DNA of 64,000 nucleotides from Pseudoalteromonas shioyasakiensis (GTDB taxonomy: Bacteria; Pseudomonadota; Gammaproteobacteria; Enterobacterales; Alteromonadaceae): assembly GCF_019134595.1 (NCBI RefSeq), contig NZ_CP077770.1, forward strand, positions 164,001 through 228,000, given 5' to 3'. Below the pieces are notes generated by a model. It had not been told where the DNA came from and did not search any database. It saw only the letters and a list, made by a program, of their open reading frames with translations. Below are positions 26,202-34,056 of this stretch, piece after piece (position 1 is the first letter of the stretch; each line of letters opens with the position of its first letter). The position numbers and the translations under genes are program-made.

Positions 26202-26816
26202 ATGACTGAACTTTACCATTGGTTTGATTTATTCGGCGTAGCCGTGTTTGCAGTTTCTGGAACGCTACTGGCGTACAACAAAAAAATGGATGGCTTTGGG
26301 GTTGTTGTGTTAGCCACAGTCACTGCTATTGGCGGTGGGACTGTACGCGACGTTATTTTAGATGTTCCTGTATTTTGGCTACATGATCAAAGCTATTTCT
26401 GGGCTATTTTATTGTCTGTATTTGTCACCACCCGTTTAATCAATAAGCAGCGTTCTATTTCACTTAATGCGCTGCAAGTTGCTGATGCTTTCGGTTTGGC
26501 ATTTTTTGCGGTGATGGGCACACAAAAAGCCATGCTCGCAGGTATGCCAGACACCACGGCGATTATTATGGGTGTAATAACAGCCTGCTTTGGCGGTGTT
26601 ATCCGTGATGTGCTGGCTGGAAATATACCGATGCTATTAAAGGGCGAGCTCTATGCCATTGCTTGTATCGCTGGCGGCATTGTTTATACATTAAGTATCT
26701 CGCTGGGTTTAGTGACCGAAGTTGCTATGATATTAGCCATGCTTATGACCTTATCACTGCGTTTAGCTGCAATGAAATGGCAACTGACATTACACGTTTT
26801 TAAATATCCCGACTAA
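26202..26816 (+). CDS. TRIC-type channel/UPF0126 membrane protein (YadS/YicG family)
   Basis: 204 aa with about seven membrane helices arranged as two repeats: GVAVFAVSGTLLAYNKKMDGFG with GGGTVRDV, and FGLAFFAVMGTQKAM with GGVIRDVLAG. The paired GGG/GG-x-RDV motifs mark the family of trimeric cation-channel homologues (UPF0126), proposed in bacteria to move cations or glycine. It lies immediately upstream of comM, with 17 bases between. Its start lies in a 13-base sequence repeated 169 bases upstream. Confidence 0.88.
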   Translation: MTELYHWFDLFGVAVFAVSGTLLAYNKKMDGFGVVVLATVTAIGGGTVRDVILDVPVFWLHDQSYFWAILLSVFVTTRLINKQRSISLNALQVADAFGLAFFAVMGTQKAMLAGMPDTTAIIMGVITACFGGVIRDVLAGNIPMLLKGELYAIACIAGGIVYTLSISLGLVTEVAMILAMLMTLSLRLAAMKWQLTLHVFKYPD

Positions 26817-26833
26817 ACTTAATTTAAGGATGA

Positions 26834-27505
26834 ATGATAGGGACATCATGGATCGTGTCTTTAGCTAGAATATTTTCACGTGCACAAGTGGGTGTGCAAG
26901 CTCCTGAAGTGATTGTAGAAGTACACTTAGGAAATGGCTTGCCAGCTTTTCATATCGTTGGCTTGCCTGAAGCGTCAGTCAAAGAGTCAAAAGACAGAGT
27001 GCGTAGCGCTCTCGAAAACTCACAGTTTGGTTTTCCAGATCAACGAATAACCGTCAACCTTGCGCCTGCTGATTTACCTAAAGAAGGTGGCCGTTTTGAT
27101 TTGGCTATTGCTGTGGGTATTTTAGTTGCCTCTGGGCAAATAAACTGCCCTGATATTCATCGTTATGAGTTTTACGGTGAGTTGGCTTTAAATGGTGAGG
27201 TAAGAGGGGTTAACGCTATTTTACCTTCGGTGTTAGGAGCGAAAGAGCAGGGTCGCTGTTGTTTCTTACCCGCCGAAAACGATAATCTCGCAAGCCTTGT
27301 TTCGGGCGTTGCTCGAAAAGCCGTTTACTCCTTACAAGATGTTTGGAATGACTTATTAAATCAGCAACCCCTGCCCCTTAATATTTGTTATCCAGAGCAG
27401 CAGTCGCAGCGTGACTCGCTACTCGATTTAAGTGATGTGAAAGGCCAACCTGGCGCCAAAAGGGTACTCGAAATAGCTGCTGCTGGTGGCCATAATTTAC
27501 TATAG
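26834..27505 (+). pseudogene. comM: comM (yifB), 5' part, interrupted by an integrated element
   Basis: N-terminal domain of the ComM Mg-chelatase-like AAA+ ATPase: VEVHLGNGLPAFHIVGLPE and VNLAPADLPKEGGRFDL. Homology runs to GGHNLL at 27499, where the element begins; a stop follows at 27503-27505. The start is ATG 26834 (AAGGA just before), or GTG 26855, where family similarity begins. The remaining 288 codons resume in frame at 34044, for a rebuilt protein of 510 aa, near the E. coli length of 506. ComM is a hexameric helicase that extends heteroduplex during natural transformation. Confidence 0.92.
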
Positions 27506-27512
27506 CTATGTC
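27490..27512. other. attL of the comM element
   Basis: comM sequence CCATAATTTA, then CT at 27500-27501, then element sequence ATAGCTATG. Exchange with attR at the shared CT restores codons for GGHNLLFLG exactly. Large serine integrases cross over at a central dinucleotide, which fits. The two junctions also share CATAAT a few bases earlier, but crossover there would give GGHNQLFLG, less like the family. Confidence 0.6.
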
Positions 27513-27646
27513 AATTACCTACTTGAGAAAGCAACAAGATTAACAGAAACAAAATTATGCTTTCTTCTGTATATAGAGGGAAGTGCGAAAATCATAGGTA
27601 TTGTGTTAATCTCTAACGACAAGATTTTCAAGGAGCAAGGAAAGCA

Positions 27647-27988
27647 GTGCGAAAACTATCCCTACTATCAATTTTTCTTTTCCCTTTAGCTGTAAGTGCC
27701 AATAACGCAACGTCAAACGTGATCACTTGCTTCGATGTTATGAATGATGATGTGAGCCGTGCTGCCCGTTCAGCTCTTCACGAACAAGCACAGAAACGAG
27801 CGCAAAACAGTATTGAATCATTTGTTGGTAAGCCAATAACAAAACCTTATGTAGATGGGTTTGGACAACCTGCACAAGCTGAAAATATGGCTGCGGTTAT
27901 TGAGGTTTATTGGTGTGATAGTAGAACCAAGCCATTGCATTCTGCTTATTATGATTTTTACTCAAGAAATAAAAGTGTCTTCGAATAG
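27647..27988 (+). CDS. Small exported protein of unknown function
   Basis: 113 aa from GTG at 27647, preceded by AAGGAGCAAGGAAAG. Signal peptide MRKLSLLSIFLFPLAVSAN. The mature part is about 95 residues, with two Cys (TCFDV and YWCDS) that could form a disulfide in the periplasm. I do not recognise a family. It lies 145 bases inside attL and 15 bases before the next gene, probably in one operon. The base composition is less AT-rich than the rep-mob part, so it may be separate cargo. Confidence 0.6.
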   Translation: MRKLSLLSIFLFPLAVSANNATSNVITCFDVMNDDVSRAARSALHEQAQKRAQNSIESFVGKPITKPYVDGFGQPAQAENMAAVIEVYWCDSRTKPLHSAYYDFYSRNKSVFE

Positions 27989-28003
27989 AGAGGTAAAGTA
28001 AAT

Positions 28004-28411
28004 ATGTTCGGTTTTGGTAAGAAAAAGAGAATTGATAGTTTGGTTGAAACAATTGGGTCTAGTGTTACTGGACAAACGATGCTTATGCCAATTAGTGCAG
28101 ATCAGCTAATTATAGATGCAAAGTCTGATCCTCTTATAGCTGGTTATTTTTTGGGCTACCAACTTCATTTAATTCAAAGTTCTCCTTTTCCAGAAAAAGA
28201 TCATCAAGGTATATTATTAGATAGTTATTATAATCTTTTCGGACCTGATGGAGAGGAAATTAAAATATTTGCTTATGAAATGTCAAGAAAGCAGAATCAA
28301 ACATTCAATAGTGGTATTGAAACAGCGATTAACGATCTTATTCTATGGCAAAATGATAGTAATCAAGCACCTCTTTCATTGGTAAGAATACTTAACGATA
28401 AATATCAATGA
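28004..28411 (+). CDS. Unknown 135-aa cytoplasmic protein
   Basis: 135 aa, AGAGGTAAAG upstream of the ATG. N-terminus MFGFGKKKR; remainder helix-rich with SADQLIIDAKSDPLIAGYFLGYQL. No recognised domain or catalytic motif. The FGFGKK start mirrors the last residues (TFGFGKK) of the relaxase encoded 1.3 kb away, which may be chance. It is followed by a terminator at 28431-28460, so it closes a two-gene operon with the exported protein. Confidence 0.6.
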   Translation: MFGFGKKKRIDSLVETIGSSVTGQTMLMPISADQLIIDAKSDPLIAGYFLGYQLHLIQSSPFPEKDHQGILLDSYYNLFGPDGEEIKIFAYEMSRKQNQTFNSGIETAINDLILWQNDSNQAPLSLVRILNDKYQ

Positions 28412-28430
28412 TTATAATTGTTTCGTGTTG

Positions 28431-28460
28431 AAAAGAGTATATAACTAGATGTACTCTTTT
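28431..28460 (+). terminator. Rho-independent terminator of the left cargo operon
   Basis: AAAAGAGTA-tataactagatg-TACTCTTTT stem with A/T runs, 20 bases after the stop. Confidence 0.7.
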
Positions 28461-28679
28461 ATTTAATTAATAACTTTAAGTTATTATAAAGCTCACGCTA
28501 TCACAACAGGGGTTTTTAATCATTTATTTAATTTTGGTATGCTAATAGATACACTGTTTAAAAAAAACTTAATTTTTATATTTAAACGCTTCATTCCGCA
28601 AGCTCCATTTCGAAAATCAGAAACAATTTCGCCACTGCGTCATAAAGATCAACAATCAATGCCAATTTCACATATATAA

Positions 28680-28707
28680 AAAGTCTGTATTATAAAGTCT
28701 GTATTAT
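28680..28707. repeat. Exact tandem duplication of 14 bases
   Basis: AAAGTCTGTATTAT occurs twice head to tail, immediately upstream of the iterons. It may be part of the origin, or a unit slipped recently. Confidence 0.7.
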
Positions 28708-28723
28708 TAATTTATTAATAGGA

Positions 28724-28792
28724 CTACACTTGGTGACATTTGCCCCCTACACTTAATTACACCTGCTCCCTACACTTAATTACAATTTGACA
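28724..28792. repeat. Iteron array, three copies with 23-base period
   Basis: CTACACT starts at 28724, 28747 and 28770, exactly 23 bases apart, about two helical turns. The second and third copies share CTACACTTAATTACA fully; the first is diverged (CTACACTTGGTGACA). Repeat length and phasing fit binding sites of a plasmid Rep initiator, whose gene starts 200 bases on. Confidence 0.7.
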
Positions 28793-28994
28793 AAGAATTG
28801 AATTGTGATTTACTAGATTTAAGGCATAAAAAAAGCCGCAAAATAAGTTGCGACTTTTAAAAATAAACTTCCTCCGACAGAAGTATTACTTTTTAATATA
28901 TATCAAAATGCAAAATAGTCAATATTGCATCACAAATAATATTATAATCATTAATATTTCGGAAGTTCTAAAACTTACAAAAAAGGAAATATAA

Positions 28995-29735
28995 ATGATT
29001 AAATACTTAACGATACCTAACGAAATTATGAACAGAAAAAACCCTTTACATTACGCTTTATTTGATTTTAAAAACAATGCTGAGTTTAAATTGTTTATTA
29101 CAATACTTGCATACTCAACTATGATCTACAGAACAACAAAAAAAGAAAGTGAACATAATTTTTCAGTGAAAGGTTTTCTAGGTGAAAATAGTATTATCAC
29201 TAGAAATAATATGACAGCAAAGAAAATAATAATATTTGTTAATAAGTTAGAAAGTCCATTCTTTGATAATATTGAAGTAATTGCCAATGAAATACACTTT
29301 AAACTTTCAAGAAAATATAAGAAAGATTTGAAAAATAATGGTTTTGAAAAAATTAATATAATTGATTTAAAACCCATTTCTGACATTCGATCTTCAAAAC
29401 TATTAGTTCTTACTGAAATGAAAAAAGAGGGTTATTTTGACTATTATTATTTATGCAAAGTTTTAGATCTTAATGGAATAAAAAGAAGAGATAATAAAAT
29501 TGCAAAAATAAAGAAAGCATTTAAAAATATTGAAGTTGAATTTGAGTATAAACATCCCAAAAATCAGAATGAAAAAAGGGAGGAAGAACATTACAAATTC
29601 TTTTATAATAAAATTGACTTAGAATCTGATAATGGAAAAGAAATTGATATATCCAGAGAATATAATATAAATGAGGTATTTTCAATTGATGATTTTGATT
29701 TAGATGAATTAGTTGATAATTCATTAAAAAGCTGA
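28995..29735 (+). CDS. Rep_3-like plasmid replication initiator
   Basis: 246 aa with AAAAGGAAAT before the ATG. Two winged-helix-like halves seem present. The second has ISDIRSSKLLVLTEMKKEG-like sequence (parts: SSKLLVLTEMK, YYYLCKVLDL, IKKAFKNIEVEFEY, HYKFFYNKID), which fits the Rep_3 pattern of initiator family proteins. The C-terminal 30 residues are acidic. Immediate upstream iterons support the role. Similarity is by pattern only, with no strong signature residue. It converges with the relaxase gene, sharing a palindromic terminator. Confidence 0.6.
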   Translation: MIKYLTIPNEIMNRKNPLHYALFDFKNNAEFKLFITILAYSTMIYRTTKKESEHNFSVKGFLGENSIITRNNMTAKKIIIFVNKLESPFFDNIEVIANEIHFKLSRKYKKDLKNNGFEKINIIDLKPISDIRSSKLLVLTEMKKEGYFDYYYLCKVLDLNGIKRRDNKIAKIKKAFKNIEVEFEYKHPKNQNEKREEEHYKFFYNKIDLESDNGKEIDISREYNINEVFSIDDFDLDELVDNSLKS

Positions 29736-29748
29736 TATATCAGCTTTT
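29727..29748. terminator. Perfect 22-base palindrome at converging stops
   Basis: AAAAGCTGATATATCAGCTTTT overlaps the TGA of the rep gene (29733-29735) and touches the TAA of the relaxase gene (29747-29749). T-runs occur on both strands, so it can end both transcripts. Confidence 0.75.
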
Positions 29749-31444
29749 ATTTTTTCCCAAAACCAAATGTTTTCTTTTTCTTCTTTTTGGGTTTATCATC
29801 AAATTTTATTTCTGATTTTGACTCTTCCTTTATTTCTTTTCTTACTTCTTCAATATATTCATTTCCAGAATGTCGATTTTTAATTCTTTCTTGTTTAAGT
29901 TCTTCTTCACGTTTTAACCTTTCTTGCTCTCGCTTATACCATTCAGGATTTTCTTTTTCTAAATCTTTTATATAATCTTCATTTTGTTGATTAATCCCTT
30001 TAATAAACTTTTTAACTGACTTATAAAACTCTATAGAATGATTTGTTAATTCTCTTATCATTTCAATTCTTTGTTGAACTGCGTTAGATTTTATTATGTT
30101 ATAAAGCCATTTTTGATTATTTTCTAATTGCTTATTAACTTTATCTAATTTTTCAGTTGAAGAAATTATATTATTATTTATTCCTGTTAACTCTTCGTTT
30201 TTAGTTGTTATTTTAGAATCAACTTCTTTTTTCTTTGCAATGGCTTTATTAGCAACAGATACTTGATCGTTTCTATTTTTCTGTTCTTTCTTTGCTTGTT
30301 CTTCCATATAAGAGTGCATATTTTGAACTCGTTGGGATTTTGGCAAATTGCTTTGTTCTTTTAAAAAAGCTCTTAATTCCTTTTCTTCTGGTGTAATTTC
30401 CTTTTTTTCAAATCTAAACTCATAGCCATATTTAGCTAATTTTTTATTTGCAAATTCATAGAACTCTGTTTGAAGTGCTTCACTCGCTACCGTTCTTAAA
30501 ATTTCGTTTGTTTCGTTGTATTTCTTACCGTCAGACTCGAACGGTATGCCCTGCTCCTGCGCTAATCTCAAACCAAGTTGATGAGTGTAGTCAGGCAAAT
30601 CAAAACGCTTTGTAGAGCGATTGAAACCTGATCTGATTAAGTGAAGATGGTCATCTGCTGCATTGCCTTTCTTCGTTCTTTCGTCTTTGTGTAAAGCACC
30701 GCCAAGAATGGCAAAATCTGCAAAATACTTGTTGTTCCAATCCCTCATAATCTTGATCATATCAACGTCTTTTAGGCTCTTATCGTTATGCTTTGGGATT
30801 TTGAAAAGAACATCCTCAAAACCTATTGAACGAGTTGAAGCGGTAGCTCTGCGATCATTATGGACTTGCATTTTATCGACTGTTTCGAGTATCTGGGTTA
30901 AATGCTTTTTCTTGGCATTAAGCCCTTTTATTTTAAAATTCTCTGGGGGATTTTGATAAAAGTCTAATGCAGTTTTTAAAGATTCTTGATCGATAACAGA
31001 ATAATCTTTTTTATTTTTACTTTGATTTTTTACCTCTAAACACTGCGTCATGATTTCTAATAAATGACTTTCAGCGTTTTCATCGTAATTTTCTAATTTT
31101 GAAAAATACGTTATAGATTTTAATGTTAGGTCTTTTTGTTGTCGTGACAATGAAATATTTTGTTCAGCCATTTCATCAGCTTCAATCAATGATTGTTGAA
31201 GCGTGTCTTTTAATGATTGGCTTTCAGTTTGAACTTTATCAAACCAATCAGCACCTTTTTTTATAACTTTAAAGTCTGGACCGATAACTAAATTTAGTTT
31301 TGTATCGTCAGCGTTAAAGTCTCTTTTATATTGTATCGTGTCAGGTTTATAGTTTCGTAATATGTGATTAACTAAATTAGCTAATTTTGTTTTATCGCAT
31401 ATTCGGATACGGCTTGTTTTTTGTAATACGGTTGATTTTTCCAT
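29747..31444 (-). CDS. Relaxase/mobilization protein (HUH motif, MOBV-like)
   Basis: 565 aa. The metal-binding triad is seen as H252 in LHKDE and H266/H268 in DDHLHLI, like the HxDE...PHxH motif of Pre/Mob (MOBV) relaxases. Unlike classic MOBV proteins the motif is not near the N-terminus: about 240 residues, partly coiled coil, precede it. The C-terminal 220 residues are a long charged coiled coil ending in lysines and FGFGKK. The expected role is to nick oriT and pilot the strand through a helper channel. The 270 bases upstream may contain oriT. No MobC-type gene is obvious. Confidence 0.65.
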   Translation of the reverse strand: MEKSTVLQKTSRIRICDKTKLANLVNHILRNYKPDTIQYKRDFNADDTKLNLVIGPDFKVIKKGADWFDKVQTESQSLKDTLQQSLIEADEMAEQNISLSRQQKDLTLKSITYFSKLENYDENAESHLLEIMTQCLEVKNQSKNKKDYSVIDQESLKTALDFYQNPPENFKIKGLNAKKKHLTQILETVDKMQVHNDRRATASTRSIGFEDVLFKIPKHNDKSLKDVDMIKIMRDWNNKYFADFAILGGALHKDERTKKGNAADDHLHLIRSGFNRSTKRFDLPDYTHQLGLRLAQEQGIPFESDGKKYNETNEILRTVASEALQTEFYEFANKKLAKYGYEFRFEKKEITPEEKELRAFLKEQSNLPKSQRVQNMHSYMEEQAKKEQKNRNDQVSVANKAIAKKKEVDSKITTKNEELTGINNNIISSTEKLDKVNKQLENNQKWLYNIIKSNAVQQRIEMIRELTNHSIEFYKSVKKFIKGINQQNEDYIKDLEKENPEWYKREQERLKREEELKQERIKNRHSGNEYIEEVRKEIKEESKSEIKFDDKPKKKKKKTFGFGKK

Positions 31445-31715
31445 TCTTTAAAATCCTTATATAATTAATGTCAGCAGACCATTAAAAATATAATGATTTG
31501 CATTTGCTCCTTTTGATTAAACTTTTTAAAGTTTACCCTTTCTATACGAAACTTTATTCAAACGAAGTGCCGAAAAAGTGGCGGATAGACTAAAAAGGGT
31601 TTTTATTAGTAAGCGACTTTTAAGTCTCTTACCTTTTTAATTGTTATCACGCTATTGAAATATGTCAAAAGTGTGGTATGACAAATTAAGTGTTAAATGA
31701 TGAAGGAGAAGAATA
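31445..31715. promoter_or_regulatory. Intergenic region with candidate oriT
   Basis: Sits between the divergent relaxase and small-operon genes, the usual oriT location. It includes AAACTTT-TTAAAGTTT near 31529-31545 and the near-perfect palindrome GTAAGcGACTT/AAGTCtCTTAC at 31609-31632. No nic consensus could be confirmed. Promoters in both directions must also be here. Confidence 0.4.
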
Positions 31716-31976
31716 GTGAATGACTATTTAGAAGAATTAAATATCGATGTTTTTCGAGAGCGTCTACTTGAAGAGTTAGAGGTTTTCTTGGATAAAAACA
31801 ATACAAATGGATTTATTAAAGATGAAACCATTTATTATTTTGTAAGCTCATTAGTTGATTATATTTATTATGAGGTGAAAGAAAGGAAAGTAAAAGATGA
31901 AGTGTTTAAAGATTTAAAAAATCTGGCTGAAAAATATGAATTTGATGTTATTTTAAAAAGGAAGGCTAAAAAGTGA
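31716..31976 (+). CDS. Unknown 86-aa protein of the element
   Basis: 86 aa from GTG at 31716 (or ATG-free start in the same frame), preceded by GAAGGAGAAG. Helical, charged, NDYLEELNIDVFRERLLEELEVF at the start (shown in parts). No family recognised. Its stop overlaps the start of the next tiny gene by GTGA. Candidate regulator or plasmid-maintenance factor by position only. Confidence 0.55.
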   Translation: MNDYLEELNIDVFRERLLEELEVFLDKNNTNGFIKDETIYYFVSSLVDYIYYEVKERKVKDEVFKDLKNLAEKYEFDVILKRKAKK

Positions 31977-32104
31977 GAACATATTGCGGATATACGGAAG
32001 AAGAAATAAGAGAGATGGAAGATGAGGGTTGTTGTCCTCGTGCTGTGCTGTCTGCGTATTTAAATGATGATTATGATGGATCTGATGATTGGGATTATTA
32101 TTGA
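31973..32104 (+). CDS. Tiny acidic 43-aa protein
   Basis: 43 aa from GTG 31973, overlapping the previous stop as GTGA. It has Cys at 5, 20 and 21 (YCGYTEEE, DEGCCPR) and an acidic tail (NDDYDGSDDWDYY). Net charge is strongly negative. Overlap, composition and the terminator just after its stop support a real gene. Function unknown; acidic micro-proteins on mobile elements are sometimes DNA mimics, but that is speculation here. Confidence 0.5.
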   Translation: MRTYCGYTEEEIREMEDEGCCPRAVLSAYLNDDYDGSDDWDYY

Positions 32105-32120
32105 TTTAAATTTTGGCGAA

Positions 32121-32158
32121 AAAGAAAGAGAAGATGGTTTTTTATCTTCTCTTTCTTT
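32121..32158. terminator. Bidirectional terminator
   Basis: AAAGAAAGAGAAGAT at 32121-32135 pairs perfectly with ATCTTCTCTTTCTTT at 32144-32158, T-run after. It separates the small operon from the converging serine integrase gene. Confidence 0.85.
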
Positions 32159-32173
32159 TTTGTCTACACTGTT

Positions 32174-33997
32174 TTATTTGTTGTTTGTCTGTATTTTTTC
32201 TAAAATAGTATGAGCTTTTTCTATTTGAAAAAGAACTTGATTAAACAATTCAATTTCTTGGTTGACTATTATTTTACTAATTAGTTTGTTTATTCTATTT
32301 AAATAGTTAACTAATTTCTTGTCTTGAATATCTTTGCAACTTTCAATCAATATTAAAAAATTTTGCTGTATTTGCCAAATCATTTCATCAATTGGAGTTT
32401 TCTCACCATTCAGTCGTTTATGTGTCATATTGTTGTTTGGGAGAGAACAACCACCAAAATTATACTGCTCATCAATGATGACTGTATGAACGTGCTGATC
32501 TTTCATTTTGAATAAAATGAAATGGCTATAATCATTGAATAAATAAGCTGACTCTATTTTTTTGGATAAATAACTATTATAAGTCATTCTATTAGATGAT
32601 AGTAAAACAGAATCTTTTTCAAGGATTACATTTTGATATAGATCTGAATACGTGTAATCAGGCTTGAAAGTTAAAATTTTGTTTTCAAGTTCTTCAATCT
32701 CTGATCTGTATCGTTCTATCTCTTTTGATAGTTCTCTTGTTTTTTCTCTAATCGTGGGTATTGAAAAATCTTCTTCTAACAAAAAACTAAGTTTAGACTC
32801 TGCTTTTTCATTAAGGTCTTGAAGCTTTGAAAGCCTTAGGTTTAAGTCTGTTGGTGCTTCTGGCTTAGGCATAAAGCCGTTCTCTGTCGTGAGGTGCAAT
32901 AGCATTAGCTCTAATGGTAAATACTTGTAGTGCTTATTGTGAGAGCAATCACCGCCTCTTTTAGCATTAGAGCAAGTTAGATATTTACCACCTCTTGAAC
33001 CATCACCCTTATCAACATACTCAATTTTTCCATCACAATAGCCACACCGTAAGATATTACGAAATAGATTAGAAAACTTGTTGCGGTTGACTTTACCACG
33101 ACCTATAACTCTGCTTTTTCTAGCAATTTGAGCCTTTAGAAAAGTTTCTTCATCAATGATTTGAGGGTAATAATCTGGGATTGGATCGCCTAGAGGCTTG
33201 CGTTTATTTTCACCGATCCCGTTATGTTTTCCGATATGTGGCTGATATTCCCCTAATACAGATCTATCTGTAAGTATTCGTGAGAGGCTTGTCCTAGCCC
33301 ACAACTTGCTTTTATGTGTTGGGGTAGGGAATTGGGTTAAGTTTTCGTTTAAGTGCCTTATAAGCTGTGATACACCCATACCATCAATTGATTTTTTATA
33401 GATATACTTAATAATCTCTATTTTGTCTTTTTTTAAGCGAAATTCTGTTCTATCTTCGGACAATTCTAGCCAATGTGGGATCAAAGAAGTTAGTTTTTTA
33501 TTATCAATGTTCTTCCTTTTAGAGTCCCAACTTTCTTTTAATCGTTTCTTTTTTGTGGCTGATTCTTCATAAGCTCGACTCATTACTATCAAGCTTGTCA
33601 TAACGTCTAAAAGTTGAGTTTCACTATCGACATCATCATTCTGTGAGTAAAGTTTTTGGTCTTGAAGTGTGTAAATATCTACATAATCGAGCAAATGCAG
33701 AAACTGACGCATTGCTTTATTGATTTTTTTACGTGATAGGCGATCAAGGTTTTCAACGATCAGTAATGAACCTTTTTTGACTTTGCCTGTTTCACAATCA
33801 TCAATAAATCTTTTGAGATTTTCCTGATCACCGTCAACGCCTGATACACCAAGCTCTTGATAAACGGCTAGTTCTGTATCAAGCTCATATCCATTCTTCT
33901 CACAATACGCTTGTGTAGCTGAAAATTGTCGTCTAAAGCTATCACCCTTAGCTTGTTGCGGTGATGAGTAGCGTATGTATGAGTAAGCTTTTTTCAT
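32174..33997 (-). CDS. Large serine integrase of the comM element
   Basis: 607 aa. Resolvase catalytic domain at the N-terminus with YIRYSS (S11 the probable nucleophile), SFRRQ and NLDRLSRK; then the recombinase domain (about 165-290), a zinc ribbon with C318, C321, C342 and C351, and a coiled coil (about 385-445) before a C-terminal tail of 160 residues. This is the organisation of phiC31/Bxb1-type integrases, which recombine attP with attB without host factors. The gene begins 47 bases from attR. Expected to have inserted the element into comM. Confidence 0.92.
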   Translation of the reverse strand: MKKAYSYIRYSSPQQAKGDSFRRQFSATQAYCEKNGYELDTELAVYQELGVSGVDGDQENLKRFIDDCETGKVKKGSLLIVENLDRLSRKKINKAMRQFLHLLDYVDIYTLQDQKLYSQNDDVDSETQLLDVMTSLIVMSRAYEESATKKKRLKESWDSKRKNIDNKKLTSLIPHWLELSEDRTEFRLKKDKIEIIKYIYKKSIDGMGVSQLIRHLNENLTQFPTPTHKSKLWARTSLSRILTDRSVLGEYQPHIGKHNGIGENKRKPLGDPIPDYYPQIIDEETFLKAQIARKSRVIGRGKVNRNKFSNLFRNILRCGYCDGKIEYVDKGDGSRGGKYLTCSNAKRGGDCSHNKHYKYLPLELMLLHLTTENGFMPKPEAPTDLNLRLSKLQDLNEKAESKLSFLLEEDFSIPTIREKTRELSKEIERYRSEIEELENKILTFKPDYTYSDLYQNVILEKDSVLLSSNRMTYNSYLSKKIESAYLFNDYSHFILFKMKDQHVHTVIIDEQYNFGGCSLPNNNMTHKRLNGEKTPIDEMIWQIQQNFLILIESCKDIQDKKLVNYLNRINKLISKIIVNQEIELFNQVLFQIEKAHTILEKIQTNNK

Positions 33998-34033
33998 TGC
34001 TAAAATCCGTTTTTATGATTCTGTAGGATTATA

Positions 34034-34056
34034 ACATAATCAGCTGTTTCTTGGCC
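34034..34056. other. attR of the comM element
   Basis: Element sequence ACATAATCAG, then CT at 34044-34045, then comM sequence GTTTCTTGGCC. The inferred attP core is CATAATCAG-CT-ATAGCTATG, with ACATA and TATGT at the outer ends as an inverted pair. Confidence 0.6.

Larger units (their letters stand above)
28461..28994. other. Probable replication-origin region of the element
   Basis: 534 AT-rich bases with no gene. It holds an exact 14-base tandem duplication AAAGTCTGTATTAT at 28680-28707, three iterons at 28724-28792, a near-palindrome AGCCGCAA/TTGCGACT at 28834-28855, and ATGCAA/TTGCAT arms at 28908-28930, just before the rep gene. Direct repeats next to a Rep_3-like gene and an AT-rich stretch are the usual layout of theta plasmid origins. 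The first 200 bases (28461-28670) show nothing I can name. Confidence 0.5.
27502..34043. mobile_element. Integrated mobilizable plasmid-like element in comM
   Basis: 6,544 bases between the CT dinucleotides at 27500 and 34044, clearly richer in A+T than the flanks. It carries a large serine integrase reading toward the interior from the right end, a relaxase-like gene, a Rep_3-like initiator with upstream iterons, two small genes near the left end and a small operon. No type IV secretion genes, so transfer would rely on a helper. The set rep-mob-integrase suggests a small plasmid that integrates by site-specific recombination. comM is a known integration hotspot, for example for AbaR islands in Acinetobacter, but those use a different transposase. 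Confidence 0.82.

Noticed and set aside
28724..28792. CRISPR array
   Set aside because: Spacers are only 6-8 bases and there are no cas genes; fits iterons.
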